From NCBI RefSeq assembly GCF_023023025.1, contig NZ_CP095481.1, positions 4,340,001 through 4,404,000 on the forward strand: a DNA stretch of 64,000 bases, read 5' to 3'. The position numbers and the translations under genes are program-made. Shown piece by piece: positions 1-8,741 of this stretch (position 1 is the first letter of the stretch; every line of letters begins with the position of its first letter). This DNA is from Amycolatopsis sp. WQ 127309 (GTDB lineage Bacteria; Actinomycetota; Actinomycetes; Mycobacteriales; Pseudonocardiaceae). The notes beneath the pieces were generated by a model. That model was not told where the DNA came from and did no database searches. It worked only from the letters and a program-made list of their open reading frames with translations.

Positions 1-655
1 CTCGGCGCGCTCCCACCAGCGCGCCGCCGAAGCCATCAAGAACGGCTACTTCGCCGACGAGATCGCGCCGGTCTCCATCCCGCAGCGCAAGGGTGACCCG
101 GTCGTCTTCGACACCGACGAAGGCGTCCGCGCCGACACCACCGCCGAAGGCCTCGCGAAGCTGCGCCCCGCCTTCGCCGCCGACGGCACCATCACTGCGG
201 GCTCGGCCTCGCAAATCTCCGACGGCGCCGCCGCGGTGGTCGTGGCCAGCAAGGCCAAGGCCGAGGAGCTGGGCCTCACGGCGATCGCCGAAATCGGTGC
301 GCACGGGGTCGTCGCCGGTCCGGACGCGAGCCTGCACGAGCAGCCGTCGAACGCCATCCTCGCCGCGCTGGCGAAGGAGAAGCTCACCGCCGACGCGCTC
401 GACCTGATCGAGATCAACGAGGCGTTCGCCGCCGTCGGCCTGGTGTCGACCGACAAGCTCGGCATCGACCCGGAGAAGGTCAACGTCAACGGTGGTGCCA
501 TCGCGCTCGGCCACCCGATCGGGGCGTCCGGGGCGCGGCTGGCCGTGCACCTGATCCACGAGCTGCGCCGCCGCGGTGGTGGCCTCGGTGCCGCCGCGCT
601 GTGCGGTGGCGGTGGCCAGGGTGACGCCCTGCTGCTGCGGGTGCCGTCCGCGTAA
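1..655 (+). CDS. Acetyl-CoA C-acetyltransferase (thiolase), 3' part
   Basis: The reading frame is open from base 2 to the TAA at 653-655, giving about 217 residues of a thiolase C-terminal half; the 5' end lies outside the window. Thiolases condense or cleave acyl-CoA/acetoacetyl-CoA. Visible family motifs are the NEAFA stretch, the [16 protein letters not shown] block carrying the catalytic His, and the C-terminal CGGGGQG block carrying the second catalytic Cys. The nucleophilic Cys of the N-terminal half is not in the window. The stop codon directly abuts the GTG of meaB, so the two are almost certainly cotranscribed, which fits propionate/branched-chain acyl-CoA metabolism. Confidence 0.93.
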   Translation, partial: SARSHQRAAEAIKNGYFADEIAPVSIPQRKGDPVVFDTDEGVRADTTAEGLAKLRPAFAADGTITAGSASQISDGAAAVVVASKAKAEELGLTAIAEIGAHGVVAGPDASLHEQPSNAILAALAKEKLTADALDLIEINEAFAAVGLVSTDKLGIDPEKVNVNGGAIALGHPIGASGARLAVHLIHELRRRGGGLGAAALCGGGGQGDALLLRVPSA

Positions 656-1621
656 GTGGCCGGCGCACTCGACCTCGACGATCTGGTCGGCCGCGCGCGG
701 GACGGGCAGCCCCGTGCCGTCGCGCGGCTGCTTTCGCTCGTCGAGGACGCCCACCCGCGTGTCGCGGAGATCGCGCGAGCGCTGACGCCGCACACCGGGC
801 GAGCCCGGATCGTCGGGCTCACCGGCCCACCCGGCGTCGGCAAGTCGACTTCGACGTCGGCCTTGCTGACGGCGTTGCGCGCGGAGGGTAAGCGGGTCGG
901 CGTGCTCGCGATCGACCCGTCTTCGCCGTTTTCCGGTGGGGCGCTGCTCGGCGACCGGATCCGGATGACCGAGCACGCCACCGATCCCGGCGTGTTCATC
1001 CGCTCGATGGCCACCCGCGGGCACCTCGGCGGGCTCTCGTGGGCCACCCCGCAGGCCGTGCGCGTGCTCGACGCCGCCGGTTTCGACGTGGTGCTGATCG
1101 AGACCGTCGGGGTCGGACAGTCCGAAGTGGACGTCGTGAAGCTCGCCGACACCACCGTGGTGCTGCTCGCGCCGGGCATGGGCGACGGGATCCAGGCCGC
1201 CAAGGCCGGGGTGCTGGAGATCGCCGACGTCTTCGTCGTCAACAAGGCCGACCGCGACGGCGCGGAGGCCACGGTGCACGACCTCAAGCAGATGATCTCG
1301 CTGGCGCGCCGGGAGATCCGCGGGCCGAGCTGGCGCCAGCCGATCGTCCGGACGGTCGCGGCCAAGGGCGAGGGCGTCGACGACGTCGTCCGGGCGCTGG
1401 CCGAGCACCACGACTGGCTGGTCGCGAACGACGAGCTGGGCCGCCGCCGGGTGGCGCGGGCCCGCGACGAGGTGGAGGCCATCGCGCTCCGGCGGTTGCG
1501 GGCCGAGCTGACCGACCTGCGTGGTGGCGGCCGGCTGGCCGGTGTGGCCGAACGGGTCGTCGCCCGGGAGCTGGACCCCTTTGCCGCTGCGGACGCGCTG
1601 ATCGCGGACCTGCGAACCTAG
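656..1621 (+). CDS. meaB: Methylmalonyl-CoA mutase-associated GTPase MeaB
   Basis: A 321-residue G3E-family GTPase (MeaB/ArgK). The family loads and protects the adenosylcobalamin cofactor of methylmalonyl-CoA mutase in the cytoplasm. Seen in the sequence: a Walker A loop GPPGVGKST at about residues 57-65, the switch-region motif ETVGVGQSEVDV, and the base-specificity motif NKAD. The length is typical. The GTG start at 656 follows the upstream thiolase stop with no gap, implying translational coupling. No mutase gene is in the window, so its partner must be elsewhere in the genome. Confidence 0.95.
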   Translation: MAGALDLDDLVGRARDGQPRAVARLLSLVEDAHPRVAEIARALTPHTGRARIVGLTGPPGVGKSTSTSALLTALRAEGKRVGVLAIDPSSPFSGGALLGDRIRMTEHATDPGVFIRSMATRGHLGGLSWATPQAVRVLDAAGFDVVLIETVGVGQSEVDVVKLADTTVVLLAPGMGDGIQAAKAGVLEIADVFVVNKADRDGAEATVHDLKQMISLARREIRGPSWRQPIVRTVAAKGEGVDDVVRALAEHHDWLVANDELGRRRVARARDEVEAIALRRLRAELTDLRGGGRLAGVAERVVARELDPFAAADALIADLRT

Positions 1622-1677
1622 TGCGAGTTCCGTGGTCGGACGCAAGCGGCGCACTACGCGGCTGATGAGCCGGAGGA

Positions 1678-2229
1678 TCAGAGCGCCCACGGCCACTCCC
1701 CGGTCAGGTGCGATCTCAGCAATGCCGCGTGGGACAACGGTTTCGACAGGTTCTCGACCTCGCCGTTCGTCGTGTAGTCCAGCAGCACGATGTCCCGCTC
1801 CGTGCTCGCGTCGCGAAGTTCGCCGATCAGGTCGGCCAGCCTGTTCTCCAGGACCCAGCGGTAGGACGGCAGGTAGATCTGCCTCCGGGCCTGTTCGTAC
1901 GCCAGCAGCTCCGAGCCTTCGATGCCGGTGCGGTGACCCACCACCTCGCCGTGTTTGCGGACCGTGCGCTTAAGGCCCTTCATCGACGTCACGCCCAGCT
2001 TTCCGACGTCGATTCCGGTGCCGCGGAAGACTTTCAGCGCCTGCCAGATCCCTTCGACCGACGCGCTCTCGACGCCCGGTGAGTACGGAACCGGGATCCC
2101 GCCGTGCGGGTAGAACGGGCTGAACCGCACCCACGGCTCCGGTCCGCGCGACGTCACGTCCGCGATCAGCGCGCCGGGATGGCTTGCCGCCACGGTGGTT
2201 CTTCGCCGGTTGACCACGTGGACCGTCAT
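1678..2229 (-). CDS. Uncharacterised conserved protein (183 aa; possibly DUF6939)
   Basis: Predicted 183-residue soluble protein with no signal peptide or membrane segment. The ATG at 2229 is preceded by a strong AGGGGGAAG ribosome site, so longer upstream versions of the frame are not needed. Notable stretches are GPEPWVRFSPFYPHGGIPVP near the N-terminus and SVEGIWQALKVFRGTGID in the middle. I recall this pattern from an uncharacterised actinobacterial family (I believe DUF6939) whose function is unknown, and I cannot confirm the assignment here. It converges on meaB and is divergent from the cyclophilin gene. Confidence 0.8.
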   Translation of the reverse strand: MTVHVVNRRRTTVAASHPGALIADVTSRGPEPWVRFSPFYPHGGIPVPYSPGVESASVEGIWQALKVFRGTGIDVGKLGVTSMKGLKRTVRKHGEVVGHRTGIEGSELLAYEQARRQIYLPSYRWVLENRLADLIGELRDASTERDIVLLDYTTNGEVENLSKPLSHAALLRSHLTGEWPWAL

Positions 2230-2425
2230 GACTTCCCCCTTCGCCGGGCGGCGCTTTGCCGCGTGATCGAGATCGTGCTCCGGGGGTCCGACAATTTCCG
2301 GGGTTCGGCGCCGCGGTTCACCCGAGTGGATGACATGGGCGACTTTTGCCGGTTCTTCTTGTCGGTGCCGGGCCCTAGACTGCGGGACGCTCCGGAACCG
2401 GGCGATCACTGGGAGGGCGTGCAGG

Positions 2426-3154
2426 ATGAAGAAAGCACTGGTCACCGCGCTGGCGGTCGGCGCGTTGTTCGCGGCCGGGAGCGGCGTCGCCGTCGCGGAC
2501 GACACCGCGCCACCGCCGAAGAGAACACACGGCCCCTGCCAGTACACCGAGACGCCGGACGAGCCGGCGTCCCGGCCGGTGCCGCTGCCACCCGACCCGC
2601 GGCACACCCCGGACCGCGGCAAGGTCGACGTCGCGGTCCCGACCAGCCAGGGCGCGCTCCCGCTGCGGCTCGACCGCGCGAAGGCGCCGTGCACGGTGCA
2701 GAGCTTCCTGCACCTGGCGCAGCACCGGTTCTACGACCGCACGGTGTGCCACCGGCTGACGTCGTACCCGACGCTGAAGGTCCTGCAGTGCGGCGACCCG
2801 ACCGCGACCGGCGAGGGCGGGCCGGGTTACAAGTACAAGGACGAGCTGCCGGTGGACCTGCCGCCGGCCCCGACCGACCCGACCGGTGCGCGCCGGGTTT
2901 ACGCGCGGGGGTTGCTGGCGATGGCCAACGCGGGCCCGGCGACGAACGGCTCGCAGTTCTTCGTCGTGTACGGCGATTCCGCGCTGCGGCCGGATTACAC
3001 GGTGTTCGGCACGGTCGGCGCCGCGGGCTTGCGGACGCTGGACAAGGTCGCCGCCGGCGGTATTCAGCCGACCGCGGACGACCCGGCGCCGGTCGACGGG
3101 ACGCCGGTGCTGAAGACGGAACTGCTGCGCGTGCGGCCCGACTGCTGGTTCTGA
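2426..3154 (+). CDS. Secreted peptidyl-prolyl cis-trans isomerase (cyclophilin type)
   Basis: A 242-residue exported cyclophilin. Residues 1-24 form a signal peptide (MKK, hydrophobic core, then GVAVA before DDTAPPP), followed by a proline-rich linker and a cyclophilin fold from about residue 65. Family features include HRFYDRTVCHRL (active-site Phe/Arg region), GPGYKYKDE, LAMANAGPATNGSQFFV and YTVFGTV. It should catalyse proline isomerisation outside the membrane and so help folding of exported proteins. The ATG at 2426 has GGAGGG 9 bases upstream. Two Cys (HGPCQY and RPDCWF) flank the domain and could form a disulphide. Confidence 0.92.
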   Translation: MKKALVTALAVGALFAAGSGVAVADDTAPPPKRTHGPCQYTETPDEPASRPVPLPPDPRHTPDRGKVDVAVPTSQGALPLRLDRAKAPCTVQSFLHLAQHRFYDRTVCHRLTSYPTLKVLQCGDPTATGEGGPGYKYKDELPVDLPPAPTDPTGARRVYARGLLAMANAGPATNGSQFFVVYGDSALRPDYTVFGTVGAAGLRTLDKVAAGGIQPTADDPAPVDGTPVLKTELLRVRPDCWF

Positions 3155-3199
3155 CGGGTACCGCGGGCCGCCTCGACGGGGTGGCCCGCGGGCTCGGTG

Positions 3200-3935
3200 C
3201 GGGCTTGCGTGATTGAGGGTGAGGCTGGCGCGGTTGGCCTGGCGTGGTTGGGGCCGGAACTCACGTGATTGGAAGCGGGACTGGCGTGATTGGGGCCGGG
3301 ATTCGGGTGACTGGGGTCCAGAACCCGGTGGCTGACTCGGGTCTGGCGTGATTGGGTTCGTAACCCGCGCGGTTGGATCCGGAACTCGCGTGATTGAGCC
3401 CGGAACTCGCGTGACTGAAGCCGGAACTCACGCGGTTGGGGCCTGAAACTCGCGCGGCTTAGGCGGTTTGGCGTGATCGGGTCCGCAACTGGTGTGGTTG
3501 GGTTCGAGATTCGGCTGGCTAGGGCTAGAAGCTCGGGTGGCTGAGCGGTGTTGGCGTGGTTGGGCCCGGAAGTCGTGTGATTGGGCCCGTGACTGGCGTG
3601 GTTGGGGCCGGAACTCGTGTCGTTGAGGCCGGGACCGGGGTGGCCGGGCCGGAGCCGGGGATGGCTGGGCCGGGGCTCGTGCGATTGGGGCCGGAACTCG
3701 TGTGATCAGAGGCGGGACTCGCGTGATTGGCGGCGGGATTCGCGTGATCAGCGAGGCATCTCATGTGATTGAACGGGCATCTCGTGTGATTGGAGAGGCA
3801 TCACGCGTGATTGGAGGATCGACTCGCGTGCTTGGGGAATCGGCTTGCGTGCCCAGAGGGTCGGTTCGCGTGCTTGGAGGGTCGGGTCGGGTGCCCAGAG
3901 GGTCGGGTCGCGTGTCTGGAGGGGCTGGTCCGTGG
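3200..3935. repeat. Degenerate 21-bp tandem repeat region
   Basis: The 836 bp between the cyclophilin and mocR stops contain no convincing gene. Instead a diverged unit close to GTGATTGGGGCCGGAACTCGC recurs head to tail, with the clearest 21-bp period around 3380-3450 and 3690-3850. Because 21 is a multiple of three, frames stay open in both directions and give pseudo-proteins with a 7-residue period (RVIG-type repeats on the plus strand, TRVPAPT-type on the minus strand). I regard these as non-coding. All units point the same way. Nearer mocR the unit drifts to GTGCTTGGAGGGTCGG-like forms. Confidence 0.8.
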
Positions 3936-3990
3936 CTGGGAGGTGAGGCGCGGGGGTGTGGTGGGAGGCTGGGGTGGCTGGTGGGTGGGG

Positions 3991-5361
3991 TTAGGTGTTG
4001 ATTTCCCATAGGGCTTCTACGAGGGTTTGGATTGCTCCTTTGAAGGCGTGTTTGGGGGGTGCTGCGTAGCCGACTATCAGGCCCCCTGGGCGGTTTGGGG
4101 TCATCCAGTAGGTGCCCAGGCCTTCTATGCCGATTGCTCGGCGGCGGCAGGCTGCCATGGCTTCTGTTTCTGTGGGGCCGTCGGAAGGGAGCATCAGCAG
4201 GAGGTGGAGGCCTGCCGCTATGCCGTGGGGGCGTACTGAGTCCGGTAGGGCCGCCAGGAGGTGGGTGCGGCGGGCTCGGTACTCCGCTCGGCTGCGGCGG
4301 ATGTGCTGGTCGTAGGCGCCCGAGTCGATCAGCTCCGCCAGGGCCAGCTGGTTCAGGATGGCCGGGCGGGAGCCGCTGTCCGATAGGGCCGCGTGGACTG
4401 GCTCTACCAGGGAACGTGGCAGGACCAGCCAGGCCAGGCGGAGTGCGGGGGCCAGGGTTTTGCTTGCTGTGCCTGCGTAGACGACCCGTTCCGGTGCCAG
4501 GGCCTGCAGGGCACCGACCTGCTGGTGGTCGAAGCGGAACTCGCCGTCGTAGTCGTCTTCCAGGATCAGGGCGCCCGAGCGGGTCAGCTGGGTGCGGCGG
4601 TGGGGGGCCAATGTCACGCCGGTGGGGTACTGGTGTGCTGCCGTGACGACCACCGCGGGACTGTCCACTGCGGACACGTCGATGCCGTGTTCGTCGACGT
4701 CGATGCCGACGATTCGCTGGCCTTGCGCTGCCGCGATGTCCCGGTACATGCGCAGGGACGGGTTTTCGAAGGCCATCTCGGTGATGCCGAGATCCGCGAG
4801 GGCCCGGGCCAGGACGGCGATCGCGTGGGAATAGCCGTGGCACACGACGATCCGGGCCGGGTCCGCGACCACCCCGCGGCTACGGGCCAGGTACGCGGCG
4901 AGCGTGTCGCGCAGCTCCGGGGCGCCCAGTTCCGACTCGTAGCCGAACGCCGCCGCCGGGGTGCGCAGCAGGGCTCGGCGGGTCGCGGTGATCCAGGCCT
5001 GGCGGGGGAACGCCGTCAGGTCCGGGCGGCCCGGCCGCAGGTCCCAGCGCGGGGCCGGGTCGCGGGGCGCCGGCCGGGGCGCGGACTGGGGGAGCGCGCC
5101 CGCCGTCGCGACGCGGGTCGGGGCGCCCTGGGCCGTGTGCAGGTAGCCCTCGGCGGCGAGGTCGGCGTAGACGCGGGTGACCGTGCCGCGGGCGATGCCC
5201 AGGTCCTGGGCCAGCGCCCGGGTCGACGGCACAGTTGCGCCTGGCTGCCAGCGGCCCTCGCGGATCGCTGCCCGGATCGCCGCGGCCAGGCCGGTGCGGC
5301 CGGTTTCCGGCTGCCAGCCGAGGTGGACGTCGAGGCCGGAACTGGTCCACGAATCTGCCAT
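3991..5361 (-). CDS. MocR/PdxR-type transcriptional regulator (GntR HTH + aminotransferase fold)
   Basis: A 456-residue fusion regulator. Residues about 15-80 are a GntR winged helix (STRALAQDLGIARGTVTRVY); the rest is a class-I aminotransferase-like domain with the PLP lysine in TASKTLAPALR near residue 302 and an ILEDDYDGEF aspartate block. MocR proteins bind PLP or an amino-acid adduct and regulate a divergent neighbour, commonly for PLP, GABA or taurine metabolism. Here the neighbour is a carboxymuconolactone-decarboxylase-like gene 45 bp away, and three related 9-bp sites lie between the two starts. The effector cannot be told from sequence. Confidence 0.92.
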   Translation of the reverse strand: MADSWTSSGLDVHLGWQPETGRTGLAAAIRAAIREGRWQPGATVPSTRALAQDLGIARGTVTRVYADLAAEGYLHTAQGAPTRVATAGALPQSAPRPAPRDPAPRWDLRPGRPDLTAFPRQAWITATRRALLRTPAAAFGYESELGAPELRDTLAAYLARSRGVVADPARIVVCHGYSHAIAVLARALADLGITEMAFENPSLRMYRDIAAAQGQRIVGIDVDEHGIDVSAVDSPAVVVTAAHQYPTGVTLAPHRRTQLTRSGALILEDDYDGEFRFDHQQVGALQALAPERVVYAGTASKTLAPALRLAWLVLPRSLVEPVHAALSDSGSRPAILNQLALAELIDSGAYDQHIRRSRAEYRARRTHLLAALPDSVRPHGIAAGLHLLLMLPSDGPTETEAMAACRRRAIGIEGLGTYWMTPNRPGGLIVGYAAPPKHAFKGAIQTLVEALWEINT

Positions 5362-5388
5362 GCGACTGGACCATACTCGTGGGCCAGT
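5341..5388. promoter_or_regulatory. Candidate MocR operator: three ACTGGNCCA boxes
   Basis: Three copies of one 9-bp box sit at the mocR start and in the divergent gap: ACTGGTCCA at 5341-5349 (inside the first codons of mocR), ACTGGACCA at 5365-5373, and the inverted form TGGGCCAGT at 5380-5388. Two direct boxes 24 bp apart plus an inverted one fit the repeated operators known for MocR proteins. That the local MocR protein binds here is inference. Confidence 0.6.
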
Positions 5389-5406
5389 TCGGGCTAGCGT
5401 GAAACC

Positions 5407-5868
5407 ATGACGAAGCGAATCGGACTCGGGCACGCGCCCGGGATCTACAAGGCGATGGCGAACGTGCAGGCCGAGGTGGAGAAGGCCGCCGCGAACGCGG
5501 GGGTCGACCACAAGCTGCTGGAACTGGTGAAGATGCGCGCCTCGCAGCTCAACGGCTGCGCGTTCTGCCTCGACATGCACAGCCGTGACGCGCTCGAGGC
5601 GGGTGAGTCGCCGCGGCGGCTGTTCGTGCTCGACGGCTGGCGCGAGACGACCCTGTTCACCGAGCAGGAGCAGGCCGCCCTCGCCCTCACCGAGGCGATG
5701 ACGAAGCTGGCCGCGACCCAGAGCGTCCCCGACGACGTCTACGAAGCCGCGGCGAAGGTGTTCACCGAAGACCAGTACCGCGCCATCGCGTGGGAGGTCA
5801 TCGCGATCAACAGCTGGAACCGGATGGCCGTCACCAGCCACACGCCGCTGCCGAAGCGCGACGCGTGA
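5407..5868 (+). CDS. Carboxymuconolactone decarboxylase family (AhpD-like) protein
   Basis: A 153-residue AhpD/CMD-fold protein. The redox motif is NGCAFCLDMH with Cys51, Cys54 and His58, the arrangement used by alkylhydroperoxidase-like members; Glu and Asp residues of the relay lie nearby. Such proteins act as peroxidase partners or small thiol oxidoreductases, and the true substrate is unknown. Its gene is divergent from mocR and overlaps the next gene by four bases (GTGA), so it and the PEP-mutase-like gene form a two-gene unit likely controlled by the MocR regulator. Confidence 0.9.
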   Translation: MTKRIGLGHAPGIYKAMANVQAEVEKAAANAGVDHKLLELVKMRASQLNGCAFCLDMHSRDALEAGESPRRLFVLDGWRETTLFTEQEQAALALTEAMTKLAATQSVPDDVYEAAAKVFTEDQYRAIAWEVIAINSWNRMAVTSHTPLPKRDA

Positions 5869-6605
5869 GCGCCGCCGCGCTCAAGGCCCTGCACGTCCCG
5901 GGCACGCCGCTCGTCCTGCCGAACGCCTGGGACGCCGACACCGCGAAGGCCGTCGAGGCCGCGGGATTCCCCGTGATCGCGACCAGCTCGGTCGCCGTCG
6001 CGGCCGCTCTCGGGTTCCCGGACGGGGAGCAGGCCCCGGTCGACGAGATGTTCGCGGCCGCCGCGCGGATCGTGAAGGCCGTCGGCGTGCCCGTCACGGT
6101 GGACGCCGAGTCCGGCTACGGCCTGTCCGGCGCCGAACTGGCCGGCCGGCTCCTGGACATCGGCGCCGTCGGCCTCAACTTCGAGGACACCGACAGCGCC
6201 ACCGGGCAGGTCCGGCCGGTCGCCGTGCAGGCCGACCGGATCGCCGCCCTGCGCGAAGCGGCCGGTGACGCCCTGGTGATCAACGCCCGCGTCGACGCCT
6301 TCCGCGGCGCGAGCGACCCCCGTGACGTGCTGGCCGGCAACGTCGCCCGGGCGAAAGCCTACTTCGCGGCCGGCGCCGACTGCGTCTACCCGATCCACCT
6401 GCAGACGCCGGACGTGCTCGCGGAGTTCGTGCGAGGCGTCGGCGGCGCGGTCAACGCGCCCGCGTGGCCGGGCAGCCCGGGGATCGCCGGCCTGGCCGAG
6501 CTGGGCGTGGCACGGATTTCGCTGGGCGGCGGCCTGTGGGGCCGCACCCGGAAGTTCCTGGCCGACACGCTGGCCGAGGTCGCCGGGGGCACCCTGCCGT
6601 ACTGA
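5865..6605 (+). CDS. Isocitrate lyase/PEP mutase superfamily protein
   Basis: A 246-residue TIM-barrel protein of the isocitrate lyase/phosphoenolpyruvate mutase superfamily. Motifs seen are LPNAWDADTAKAVEAAGF near the N-terminus, VTVDAESGYG (metal-binding acidic residues), GLNFEDTD and INARVDAF. The KKCGH signature of true isocitrate lyase is absent, so a C-C or P-C lyase of a small oxaloacetate-like substrate is more likely. The GTG start overlaps the stop of the CMD gene in a GTGA junction. A strong hairpin terminator follows 11 bases after the stop. Confidence 0.88.
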   Translation: MSAAALKALHVPGTPLVLPNAWDADTAKAVEAAGFPVIATSSVAVAAALGFPDGEQAPVDEMFAAAARIVKAVGVPVTVDAESGYGLSGAELAGRLLDIGAVGLNFEDTDSATGQVRPVAVQADRIAALREAAGDALVINARVDAFRGASDPRDVLAGNVARAKAYFAAGADCVYPIHLQTPDVLAEFVRGVGGAVNAPAWPGSPGIAGLAELGVARISLGGGLWGRTRKFLADTLAEVAGGTLPY

Positions 6606-6616
6606 CCGGGGAATGG

Positions 6617-6665
6617 CCGAAGGCCGCCGCGAGGGGATCGGGAACACCCTCGCGGCGGCCTTCGG
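6617..6665. terminator. Strong hairpin terminator, bidirectional
   Basis: A perfect 19-bp stem (arms 6617-6635 and 6647-6665) with an 11-nt loop lies between the convergent PEP-mutase-like gene and the symporter gene. It ends in no U-tract, as is common for actinobacterial terminators. Confidence 0.85.
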
Positions 6666-6678
6666 TGTCGGGCGGCCG

Positions 6679-8313
6679 CTAGTGGGAGACGGCCTTCTCG
6701 GCGCCCGCGCCGGTGAGGGAGCGGACCTCCATCTCGGCGTACTTCTTCGCGTTGTGCTCCTTCGACAGGACTGTGCCCAGCCAGCCGAGGAAGAACGCGA
6801 TCGGGATCGAGACGAGGCCCGGGTTGTCGAGCGGGAACCAGTGGAAGTCGACGCCCTGGATCATCGACGCGCTCTTGCCCGTCTTGGCGTCCACCGGCTT
6901 CCCGGAGACGGCGGGGGAGAACACGATCAGGATGATCGTGATGGCCAGGCCGCCGTAGATCGACCACAGCGCGCCCTGGGTGTTGAACTTCTTCCAGAAC
7001 AGCGAGTAGAGGATCGTCGGCAGGTTCGCCGACGCCGCCACCGCGAACGCCAGCGCGACCAGGAACGCCACGTTCTGCCCGTTGGCCAGGATGCCGCCGA
7101 GGATCGCGACCGCGCCGATCACCAGCGCGGTGATCCGGGCGACGCGCACCTCCGAACCCGGCGTCGCCTTGCCCTTCTTGATGACGCTGGCGTAGACGTC
7201 GTGCGCAAAGGAGGCCGACGCCGTGATCGTCAGGCCCGCCACCACCGCGAGGATCGTGGCGAACGCGACCGCCGCGATCAGGCCCAGCAGGACCGGCCCG
7301 CCCAGTTCGAGCGCGAGCAGCGGTGCGGCCGAGTTCGCGCCGCCGGGGGCGGCCTTGATCTTGTCCGGGCCGACCAGCGCACCCGCGCCGTAGCCCAGCA
7401 CCAGTGTGAACAGGTAGAACACGCCGATCAGCACGATCGCCCAGACCACCGAGCGACGCGCGTCGCGGGCGGTCGGCACGGTGTAGAAGCGCATCAGCAC
7501 GTGCGGCAGGCCCGCGGTGCCCAGCACCAGCGCGATGCCGAGGGAGAAGAAGTCCAGTTTGGACGTTCCGGTGGCGCCGTACTGCTTGCCCGGGCCGAGC
7601 AGCGCTTCACCCGTCTTGCCCGCCTTGTCGACCGCGCCCTGCAGCAGCGAGGAGAAGTTGAAGCCGTACTTCCCGAGCACCCACAGCGTCATCACGAGCG
7701 CGCCGACGATCAGCAGCGCGGCCTTGATGATCTGCACCCAGGTGGTGCCCTTCATGCCGCCGATGAGCACGTAGGCGATCATGATCACGCCGACGATGAC
7801 GATGACCAGCGACTGGCCGGTCTTGCCCTCGATGCCCAGCAGCAGCGCGACCAGGCCGCCCGCGCCGGCCATCTGGGCCAGCAGGTAGAAGAACGACACG
7901 ACCAGCGTCGACGTCGCCGCCGCCGCCCGGACCGGCCGCTGCTTCATCCGGAACGCCAGGACGTCGCCCATCGTGAACTTGCCGGTGTTGCGCAGCAGTT
8001 CCGCCACCAGCAGCAGCGCGACCAGCCAGGCCACGAGGAAGCCGATGGAGTAGAGGAAGCCGTCGTAGCCGTAGATGGCGATCGCGCCCGCGATGCCGAG
8101 GAACGACGCCGCGGACAGGTAGTCGCCCGAGATCGCGATGCCGTTCTGCGGGCCGGTGAACGCGCGGCCGGCGGCGTAGTAGTCCGACGCCGTCTTGCTG
8201 TTGCGGCTGGCCCGGAACACGATCACCAGCGTGATGATCACGAACACACCGAAGATGCTGATGTTGAGGAGCGGGTTGCTGCCTTCGACTCCCGCGGCGA
8301 TGGTGGTGATCAC
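6679..8313 (-). CDS. Sodium:solute symporter, acetate/monocarboxylate type (ActP/MctC-like)
   Basis: A 544-residue SSS-family permease with about 13 predicted membrane helices. Typical family stretches are ASDYYAAGRAFTGPQNGIAISGDYLSAASFLG, given here in part, GGMKGTTWVQIIKA and TAGLPHVLMRFYTVPTARDAR. The last resembles acetate and monocarboxylate permeases (ActP, MctC) closely, so uptake of acetate, propionate or pyruvate with Na+ or H+ is likely. The GTG at 8313 overlaps the DUF485 stop by four bases and has a GGGGGAG site upstream. It is the last gene of a probable six-gene locus starting at 12617. Confidence 0.92.
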   Translation of the reverse strand: MITTIAAGVEGSNPLLNISIFGVFVIITLVIVFRASRNSKTASDYYAAGRAFTGPQNGIAISGDYLSAASFLGIAGAIAIYGYDGFLYSIGFLVAWLVALLLVAELLRNTGKFTMGDVLAFRMKQRPVRAAAATSTLVVSFFYLLAQMAGAGGLVALLLGIEGKTGQSLVIVIVGVIMIAYVLIGGMKGTTWVQIIKAALLIVGALVMTLWVLGKYGFNFSSLLQGAVDKAGKTGEALLGPGKQYGATGTSKLDFFSLGIALVLGTAGLPHVLMRFYTVPTARDARRSVVWAIVLIGVFYLFTLVLGYGAGALVGPDKIKAAPGGANSAAPLLALELGGPVLLGLIAAVAFATILAVVAGLTITASASFAHDVYASVIKKGKATPGSEVRVARITALVIGAVAILGGILANGQNVAFLVALAFAVAASANLPTILYSLFWKKFNTQGALWSIYGGLAITIILIVFSPAVSGKPVDAKTGKSASMIQGVDFHWFPLDNPGLVSIPIAFFLGWLGTVLSKEHNAKKYAEMEVRSLTGAGAEKAVSH

Positions 8314-8672
8314 GCCTGCTCCCCCTTCGTGCTGTCGGCTTCGATGTCCTCGCGGATCTTCTGCGCGATCGGGTCGAGACGGCGGTTCGCGTAGCGGACG
8401 TAGAGCCCGGTGATCACGAACGTCGAGACGAACTGCAGGAGACCGAAGATCAGGCCGATGTTGACGTTGCCGAAGACCTTCGTGCTCATGAAGCCGTGCG
8501 CGTAGTCGGCGAGCAGGACGTAGAGCAGGTACCAGAGCAGGAACAACGCCGCCATCGGGAAGACGAACCGGCGCAGGCGGCTGCGCAGCTCCCGGAACTC
8601 GGTGCTTTCGTGCGCGCGTTCCCAGATGGCGTCGGCCGTGTCCGGGGGTCCGCCGGGTTCCGTCGTGCTCAT
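8310..8672 (-). CDS. DUF485 small membrane protein, symporter partner
   Basis: A 120-residue protein with two hydrophobic segments (FVFPMAALFLLWYLLYVLL and LIFGLLQFVSTFVITGLYV) and the YAHGF loop typical of DUF485. DUF485 genes routinely precede ActP-type symporters and probably encode an accessory subunit. The ATG at 8672 has a GAGGAG site 5 bases upstream, which excludes longer starts. It overlaps the downstream symporter gene by four bases, so translation is coupled. Confidence 0.9.
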   Translation of the reverse strand: MSTTEPGGPPDTADAIWERAHESTEFRELRSRLRRFVFPMAALFLLWYLLYVLLADYAHGFMSTKVFGNVNIGLIFGLLQFVSTFVITGLYVRYANRRLDPIAQKIREDIEADSTKGEQA

Positions 8673-8741
8673 GGTTCTCCTCGCGGCGTTGCGGAATGTG
8701 GTCCGCGTCACCGTAGGGAGGAGTAAGGGCCGCGTGAAGAA

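Noticed and set aside
46..1482. Long minus-strand open frame opposite the thiolase and meaB genes
   Set aside because: Low-complexity Ser/Arg/Ala composition typical of antisense frames in GC-rich DNA; meaB and thiolase motifs are clear on the plus strand.
3525..4001. Open frames in both directions over the 21-bp repeats
   Set aside because: The frames exist only because the repeat unit is a multiple of three; no ribosome site or domain supports them.
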